From the NCBI GenBank assembly GCA_001051155.2, contig JYIP02000008.1, positions 248,001-312,000 of the forward strand: a stretch of 64,000 bases of DNA, given 5' to 3'. This DNA is from Chrysoporthe austroafricana. Taxonomy: Eukaryota; Ascomycota; Sordariomycetes; Diaporthales; Cryphonectriaceae. Below the pieces are notes generated by a model, which was not told where the DNA came from, searched no databases, and saw only the letters and a list, made by a program, of their open reading frames with translations. Position numbers and translations under genes: made by a program. Below, piece after piece: positions 56,935 to 64,000 of the stretch (position 1 is its first letter; every line of letters begins with the position of its first letter).

Positions 56935-58844
56935 GCCGAGCACCAAGGGGAGGATACGCCATGCAGCTCACGATAGATGATTCCCTGCTGTCTGCCTGCT
57001 ACGTCTGGTAATTACAAGGCTCTCTTGTATTCATTTTGTGGTCTAGCTCATAGATAGTCTCATTGCCGGCTTGTCACTGATATCAAAAGTCATGATCCCT
57101 CTGCACCTACCTCTCCACTATTGGCTTCAATCTGCGGTTCACGGTAAAACCTACAAGCATGCATTATTGTCCACGGCGCGTAGTCACGTCCAGAGCAAAC
57201 AAACCCTTGTCGTGCCGATGGCACCGAGCTCGTGGGTCATATTTTTGGCCTCTCGGGCCGGCCATTGGTCGGTATCTATCTATATCCTCAGCTCGTCGTC
57301 AGACGACCGTTACTGGGGCCGCCGCCGCAGCAGCATGCTTAAGTCAGGAAGATTATGATGCTGAGATAAGGGGCCCCCGCGGCGTGGGCTCACAACAGCC
57401 AGATCCGGCTGGCCCAACGTGCCGCGTCAGCAAGATCGATCACACATCCTCCTCCTCTTCTTGATTACTCTGGATGCGACAGCAGGGCCGCGACGAGGAG
57501 GGCAAGCAAGTCGCACCTACGACAGGCATGTCAGCAGCGAGGCAGGCAGGCAGACAAGCAGACCGGCCGGCCTCAGGTTTGGATCCTTCGCAGGATGGAT
57601 GGACCTTGGAATGCGGACGGGGGGGTTGTCGGATGTGAGCGTGCCGGTTCGCGGGTATAATGGAGCCTGGATCTGGTTCGTACTGGACTGGGAGAGGGTT
57701 GTCTGGTCAGGCTGTGGTGGTGAGGTTCGGGACCGGCAAGAACGGAGATTCAGAGGTGGTAATCATGCCGCCTTGGGATGGGCCATGCAGGTTCGGGTCC
57801 CCCGGGCACTGCAACGGGAGGCTGGCGGAAAATTAAATGGCATTTCGCATCTTACTGCTTGATCGGGACGCCACTTCGTCGATCGCGACCGGGCCATGGG
57901 CGGCGGCAGTCAAGTCGCGGGATGGGCAGGCGGATAGCCAGGCCTTCCGGGCTGCCCTGCTAGGGCCAAAAGTCCCCGTCGGCTCCCACGCACGGGACCG
58001 GACGGCCCTCATCGAGATGGTCGACGCCGTCAGCAGCGTTAGGTCCCAGTCGCGCGGTGCCGGCCCTGCTGGCGCATGCTGCACTGTCAGCTTACGGCCT
58101 GCAGAGCTCTTGTCTCGCCTGAGCCTCGCACGTCTTGACAGCTGCCGTGAGCCTGAGGTGGGACGCCTACGGGCACCTCGCTGTGCACGGCAGCAGTGAT
58201 CGTCCCAAGACGCCTTCCGGGTTCCGAGATGCTTCGTGGAGAGCCGCGCTGTGGTGTTGCGGATCATGTGAGATCGTTGGCGCCGGCAGGATCGGACAGT
58301 GCTAAGTACGGCTCTCCTGCGAACACCCGTCAGCTTAGAAACCTGGTCTCTGCTAACTAATGCCTGCAAGCTTCCGTAACTGCCAGAAAGATGATATGAT
58401 CCTGACACCGCATTGAGTAATATCTTTCGCGGGATCGAACCTGATCTATCATGGTATGGTATCTTTGCCGGGTGATACTGTGACGACGTTGCTGCAGCGG
58501 ACGATACGAAGTCCTCGTGCGCAGGGGGACTGCATTCATCCGCTTAGACAGCGGTTCGTGCTGGCCCCATCCATTTTTTGCGCACGCTTGGGCGCTCGTT
58601 ACATCGAGGTTCTCGAAAAAGTATAGCATGCGGGCGCAGATTTGATCCCTCGGCAGAACTGACATAGGGATCTGCGTGCACCTCGCAAGTTCGCAGGACG
58701 GCGAACCGCTCGTCTGGTAACCAATTGGGGTGTGCCGCCGCCCGCACCGAGCGCTGGTCCCCCGTCCCAACCTCCATCACGCGCGGCCGCTGGGTCGTTC
58801 ACATCTAGGAGGGGTGGTGGTTGCGAGCATGCAGGCCGGGGATG

Positions 58845-58871
58845 AAACGACACGAAACGAAACGAAACGAG
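58845..58871. repeat. ACGAA-type tandem repeat
   Basis: About five copies of a pentanucleotide, ACGAA/ACGAC, are directly visible. Confidence 0.85.
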
Positions 58872-60352
58872 ATGGGATAGGACGGATCGAAGATAAGCTT
58901 TGTCGAGCAAGGCGGTGCAGGCCCATCTCGAGGGCACCCCCAATACATGATGCTTACTTCTACCGGACATGCCAAATACAGACAGCAGAGCGCAGTGAAC
59001 CTCGGCGCAGCCTGACGACGACCGTGGGCCTTGGATCACCAAGCAGCAGATCAGCACAGCACATCGCGTACTCCGGCGACGTTGGTAGAGCGGTGACAGG
59101 CGGCGTTGGCATGAGACATGTACGCACCGCAGCGGGTACAATGCTCAGCAGAACTCTAATCATAGACGAGTTGGTGATGACCTCAAGCACCCGCTAACGT
59201 GCATCCCGCCAACATCCCCACCGGGTGGAGAGGGCGCGCAGCGGGACATGTCCAGTGAGACGGCATCTGAAGAGATCCACAGAAGAACGGAGGGGCAACC
59301 TGGGCTCGTGACCTCATTCACACCGAGTCGGCCGCCAAGGTCCGCGCGCTGTCTGAACGAGAACGAAGCTCGGCGCGCGCGGTGTATCTCCTTGCAGTTC
59401 AGTTCCGGAGGGTCCGCGGGTCATGCCCAGCAGGATCCATATGGCCATTATCAGTTGCCATTATCTAATGGTCTAAGTTATTGATTTGATCATTTATTCT
59501 GGGCTGCTGGCAAAGGAGCGTGACTGAAGGGTGATGTGCCTGAAGGAGTTGGTGGCGGCGATCCCACGGCTGATTCTGGCATATCGTCGGCTCAGGATGA
59601 AGTCATCCAAGCGATGGCACGCAGTTCGAGGGTGAAAGGGGCTCAAGGGCGGCCAAGACAGGAACTGTAATTAATGCAGGTTTCTTCTGTGGGTGATCTA
59701 GTCGATGTACTTGCAACATAGATATGCCCTGTTTCTACGCGCTGGCGGGCTGTCGCCCTCTGCCCTTGTGCCCGATTAAACTCTCGGCACGTGTCTGGGC
59801 GTATCTGGGCCGTACGGGAGGAGGGTCTGCCCGTCAAGATGTTGGGCATCGTGAGCGTGATTGTGGTGTTTCCCTCTACAGTCCTCGCAAGCGGCCGCGC
59901 GGTTGCTAATTCAAGGCATTGGGTCGCGGCCTTAGTGGCCGGGTCGGGTCGGCGAGCCTGAGGAAGCTGGCCCTGCTCGGTGCACACGGACTATCAAGCC
60001 TTCATGCGCGTGGCCGGGAGGAGCAGACACCCGTGGGCCATCCCGTACACGGTGCAGCCCTCTCGAGGTGGCGGTAGCCATGGGCGCCCCAGGCTGCCGA
60101 GGACAGCCTGGGGCGTGTTGCGTCGCTTCGACGGACAGCCGGGCTGGCTGGTGTGGTTTTCAGCTGGGCGATAATAGATCGCACAGCAGCTCGCGAGCCG
60201 TTGGGCGGTCTGCACCTCACCCAGACAGTAAGAAATGGGGCCTCGAGGACGACACGATTCGGGCCTGCTCGACTTTGCGGGGTCAGGCCCGTCCAAAATA
60301 GTTCGACGTGAGCAAGGAGCAGGTTTAGCGCTGTCTAGCGCCGTTGGCGCGG

Positions 60353-60380
60353 TGGCGCGGGCGCGGGCGCGGGTGCGGGC
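60353..60380. repeat. GCGGGC-type tandem repeat
   Basis: About four copies of a hexanucleotide, slightly degenerate, are directly visible. Confidence 0.85.
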
Positions 60381-63300
60381 TGGGCCATTGCCCATCTGTG
60401 GGTACAGCGCTGTGAGTGCCGAGACGGAGAGCCTGAGCGCAGTGGCCCCAGAGCCTTGGTGCCTGGAGCGCGCAAGGACGGTCCTTGATGCCCTCTGCCA
60501 CGGCCCGGCGCGGGAGAGAGCACTGTTCACCCTCTTGCCGTGCGCCGGCTGTCGCGGCGGGGCCTCGTGCTGCTGCCATCCCCACAGAAGAGCAACGCCC
60601 GCCCACAATCCAAGCCTGGGGTCTTTTGACGGGCACACTACTATGTATATGCCGCCCGCGGTACGGTCGCAGGCGCGATGGGCCAGGTGCGACATCATCA
60701 TCACCCAAGGGAGGTCCTTTGTCCACCTCGCACCACCCCTCGATGCGATCAAAACACGTGCGGCTCGCCTCCGTTGCGGTCTTTGTGGACCAGCCAATCT
60801 CTCCCCCGGTCCAGGACCGAGATTGGGTCAGGAGGCCTTGGCTGGCGGTGAGACGGTGTGCTGTCCTGGATGAGGCTCCGTCACCGTGTCGCTGTGTCCC
60901 CGTGTGGCGGGTGACGACGCCTCGCGGTCGCAGAGAGTTCCAGGTTCCGACGCCCAGGCCACGAAAGTGGCAGTAGAACGCGAGCGAGCGAGCGACCGCC
61001 CGCAGACGGCTCTAATTGCTGGTGCCCGCGGCGCCCCAGCCAGCTTTCTCGGGGGATCCACCCTCGATCCTCGAGGATTTGTCCCGGATGCCGATCACCC
61101 TCGACATGCGCGCCATGCCATGCCACCATGCCCATTCAAATGAACGTCCAGATTCGCGGGCGGCCAGCGCTGCGGCCGCGTGGGTTCTCCCCAGAGGGCA
61201 CAGACCACACCCAGATTCTCACGCCTACCGCAGCCGTGGATGGCGTTGCAGGTCGATTCTGGATGCTATCAGCATGACCACCCGCGGCCGAGGGATGCTG
61301 CTTCATCTTTGGCCAGGTCTGGGTCGTCTGAGGGCTGGCCTGCGACTAAGCATGTCGAGAGCTTGTCGGCACCGGTGCTCACGGCGACGCACAACCTCAG
61401 GTGCCAATCACGGGCGGAGGCTGTGCCCACTCTTTAACCGGCCTCAGCGCTAATATGTCCACATGGCCATCGTTGTTGATTCGCTACACCGCATTCCGGT
61501 TCATGGCACCAGATCCCCCCCATCGACCGCCCCCACACACTGTCTTGGCTGAATTTTGCAGCCTGGTACGAATGCTGCTACCTGGACGCAGGTGGAAATC
61601 CCCGCGCGCGCACCCGTGTCCGGATTTGGACCTCCAGGCCGGATGTGGTGATCTCCTTCGGGACCAGGTCAGCGAACGCTGCGCACCAGTGTGCTTGCTT
61701 ATGAAGGCAGATGTGCAGGTGTTGCGATGGCGAGGAGACAGTGACCAGACGCCCGTGCACAGCACTGTGCTGAATGCAATGGGGTTCCATCGTTGACACC
61801 TCGTGGCGGCGGAGAACTAAGGCTGCCGCGCGAGGTGCAGCCAGCCCTACGTGGCCGCGTCCACCTGTCTCTGTGGAACATGGCGAAGCGGGCGCTGCTT
61901 GTGCATGGCTCCCTGAATCCAACCTGCAGGCAGGCAACACGCGATCATCAGCCTCCACAGGCACATCATGCCGTCGGGCTATTCTCCGCCCGCACATCGA
62001 GCCACCTGAAAGTGCCCACAGTCGGGTCCCACCGCCCACCCGCCAATTGCGATGTTATCCATCAGTACCATAGCACAAAGGCACAATCGAGACGAGGCCG
62101 GCAGCAGGAGCGTCGCTAGGCCCTTCAGTGCTGCCTCTTCCGTTCATTCGCTCGAATGTGCTCTGTCAAGGGCGCCGGCCGTGTTCGAGATCATGCGCTC
62201 GTATCGTGCAGATGCTACGCACCCGCGGGATGAAAATGCGACACGCAGGCTTGCCGGGGCCTTCCGCCCTTCCACACCCGCTCTCCTCCAGGTGATAGGC
62301 GGGTTCGTGCTTTCATTGTCCCGATAATCCTCATCTCTTGATGTGTGTGTGTATGTGCGTGCTTGGCCAGGCTTGCCGTAAGAACCGGCGCGCTGCGGAC
62401 CTCAATCTCGGCTGGGGGTGCATTTGCGACATCACCTGCACCCCAAGGATCCTCCGGACGCAAGCACCCCTCAATGTATCGCTGCGGCTCCGGTGGACTC
62501 TCGGACCCGTGGAAGTTCAACGTTCGCCGGTCGAGAGACCGCCGACGTCTCTGTCTGCTGTGCAATACACATGGCGCAAGCCTCGACCTGCGTATCTCAC
62601 GGCAGCGTGTGTCCTGCGGCAGGTGAAGAGAGGGCAGGGTCCCTCTGAGGCAGGCCGTCAGACGGCCAGCGCTGATCGATAAAAATATCAGGCGTTCTGC
62701 GGGGCGGAAAGGTACCTGCAAAGCCTGGGTCGATCGCTGGCTCCTGCGCCTCGTTCAGTCCACCCAAGCCTCCTGCGAAGTACACGGCGCCGGCAGGGGA
62801 CCCCAACCGCTGACCCCGGCCCTGGCTCAGCTACCCCTGCGAGGAGCCCACCCCGGTCCCGGTAACTAGTAGTGCTGGGTCTGACGGATGTGGACATATC
62901 ACGTCCTACTGGGCACGTCGCCGTACTGGGCAGCAGGAGTGCGTGCAGAGGTACCGCACCCTGCGCTGGATTGCCCCGAGGCCGAGACAATCCAGCCACC
63001 TCGTCGAGGGTTCTGTCTGGCCTTGCCTCGCCTGGGGGTGTGCGAGGTCGGCGAGGAGGTACACAGCGCGGACGGGAGCCTGTGGGCGCGAGTGTGGGAA
63101 TGGCCGCCCTGGCACACGCGCGGGGTGAATACAGCCAGCCAGCCAGCCTGGGCGCGAGCTACGACAGCTCGCCGCTGATGATGCACTCGCGCAGGCCCTC
63201 GTCGTGGGACAGGTGGACGGGTCGCAAGGTGGCAGGCCATGCCCTCCCCCCCCTGCTACCACACCCACCCAGACGATGTAACCCCAGAAAGGAAGTCGAG

Positions 63301-63730
63301 ATGACCTATCTGGCATGGACTCAAAACGACCTGCATCCCATCTCACATTCCTCGTGCTTGCTCGCCTGCCCTCTCGCTTTTGCCTTTGTAACCCAACCCT
63401 TCCACCACCCCTCCCCCCCCTCCGCACTCCCTTTCCGTTATTTCGGATACGATATACCAGCAACGTGACCGCCCTCCCGAAACACCGCTCTCAAGGTGAA
63501 TCAAGACCAGATCCTCGGCGGCCAGCCCTCGCCATCGGACAGCCTCTTCTCACCTCGCAGAAGCCGGATTACCGCCCCCATCTCCTGCGCTGCGCTGGCG
63601 ACCACCACCCCCACGCTTGCCATATATGTCTGCCAAGTGACTCGAGGCCCTTTCCTGCACATCTCCTTCCTCATTTCTCTTCCTCCCTCCACCTCCTCCT
63701 ATATACGCATACCCTCCCTCCTCCCTCCGC

Positions 63731-63757
63731 ATGCAAGACGGACCGAGACTCCAGTGA
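63731..63757 (+). promoter_or_regulatory. Possible upstream open reading frame
   Basis: ATG at 63731 opens an 8-codon frame that stops with TGA at 63755-63757, 36 nt before the ATG of the next gene. If transcription starts upstream of it, this uORF would lower or tune translation. The transcript start is unknown. Confidence 0.3.
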
Positions 63758-63793
63758 GAGCGGCGAAGGCGAGTTTGCGAGCGAAGCATAAGG

Positions 63794-64000
63794 ATGTCTC
63801 TGTCGGGGTTCAGCATTCGCAAGCTCATCAACAACCCCCGTCGGTCCTGGGAGTCGGATGACCCCAACGAGGAGGCCTTCGAGTGCTCCAGCGCCAAGAC
63901 GATCCGGATCCAGTACGAGCTCGAGCAGTACCAGACGCAGCAGGCCCAGAAGGCTGGACGCCACCAGCTCAGGCAGCGGTCATCATGGGTGCATAGCCAC
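63794..64000 (+). CDS. Start of an unidentified gene, cut by the window edge
   Basis: An open frame runs from ATG 63794 to the end of the window (69 codons). The visible protein starts MSLSGFSIRKLINNPRRSW, then an acidic patch ESDDPNEEAFE, then KTIRIQYELEQYQTQQAQKAGRHQLRQ, a probable amphipathic helix. There is no signal peptide. The start is supported by the pyrimidine-rich leader, GC-rich codons and a purine at -3. I do not recognise the family. A large gene-free region and a possible uORF upstream suggest tight control, which is inference. Confidence 0.6.
   Translation, partial: MSLSGFSIRKLINNPRRSWESDDPNEEAFECSSAKTIRIQYELEQYQTQQAQKAGRHQLRQRSSWVHSH

Larger units (their letters stand above)
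56935..63793. other. Long stretch without a recognisable gene
   Basis: About 6.9 kb between RAD1 and the gene start at the right edge. It is GC-rich and has many open frames on both strands, none with domain features, signal peptides or consistent splice-joined exons. Short tandem repeats occur at 57536-57560 (GGCA-type), 58845-58871 (ACGAA-type), 60353-60380 (GCGGGC-type) and 63129-63150 (AGCC-type). From about 63390 to 63730 pyrimidine-rich tracts mark the probable core promoter and leader of the next gene. Long non-coding transcripts, a large regulatory region or fast-evolving small genes cannot be excluded. Confidence 0.5.

Noticed and set aside
55876..56946. 356-codon open frame antisense to RAD1
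   Set aside because: It mirrors the GC-biased codons of RAD1, runs across its intron without splice signals, and has no domain features. Similar mirrors lie over GH76 (19204-20148), ADE4 (49594-50490), the FAD oxidase (44663-45388) and GCN5 (52668-53462).
58427..58450. B-box-like GGTTCGATCC on the minus strand
   Set aside because: The flanking bases do not pair as a T stem and no A box lies at the proper distance.
60235..60873. 212-codon open frame on the plus strand
   Set aside because: Arg/Ala/Pro/Cys-rich translation typical of random GC-rich DNA, overlapped by several equally long frames; no domain.

Overview
The window is nuclear DNA of a filamentous ascomycete (Pezizomycotina, most likely Sordariomycetes). 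Genes carry short introns of about 50-160 nt with GTRNGT donors and CTRAC-type branch sites, codons prefer G or C at the third position, and the gene set is that of a mould: kexin, an AME1-type kinetochore subunit, LicD and GH76 cell-surface enzymes, a UstYa-like relic and a very large PhoD-like phosphatase. There are no operons. I set exon borders by hand from splice signals, frame continuity and family conservation; none was checked against RNA or a database.

Layout. At 1-5 kb, the 3' part of a conserved unknown gene is followed by a more AT-rich patch holding a two-exon proline iminopeptidase and a broken UstYa/DUF3328 gene. At 5-12.7 kb lie a twin-Cx9C protein, a zinc-binding protein with a mitochondrial-type N-terminus, a membrane protein of unknown role and an AME1/CENP-U kinetochore gene. 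At 14.6-20.5 kb three secretory-pathway genes sit together: LicD-like, ERD2 (K/HDEL receptor) and a GH76 mannanase whose protein ends in SDEL. At 22.4-29.6 kb are the exon-junction protein Y14 and the PhoD-like phosphatase. At 32.8-41.5 kb are kexin (KEX2), sorting nexin-4 with an odd in-frame tail, and a LETM1/Mdm38 protein. At 43.9-51 kb are a BBE-type FAD oxidase, mitochondrial adenylate kinase and amidophosphoribosyltransferase (ADE4). At 52.4-56.9 kb are GCN5 with a long poly-Q N-terminus, OST5 and the checkpoint clamp subunit RAD1. About 6.9 kb without a recognisable gene follows, up to a gene start at the right edge.

Most genes are single-copy housekeeping functions. The accessory signals are the AT-richer patch at 0.7-5 kb and a second gene-free patch near 42.2-43.3 kb. 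I found no transposase, CRISPR array, rRNA or convincing tRNA. The points most worth a second look are the SDEL-tailed GH76 next to the retention receptor, the decayed UstYa gene, two stop-free introns whose length is a multiple of three (PhoD, ADE4), LicD micro-exons, a GC-AG intron in RAD1, the SNX4 in-frame tail and the GCN5 extension.
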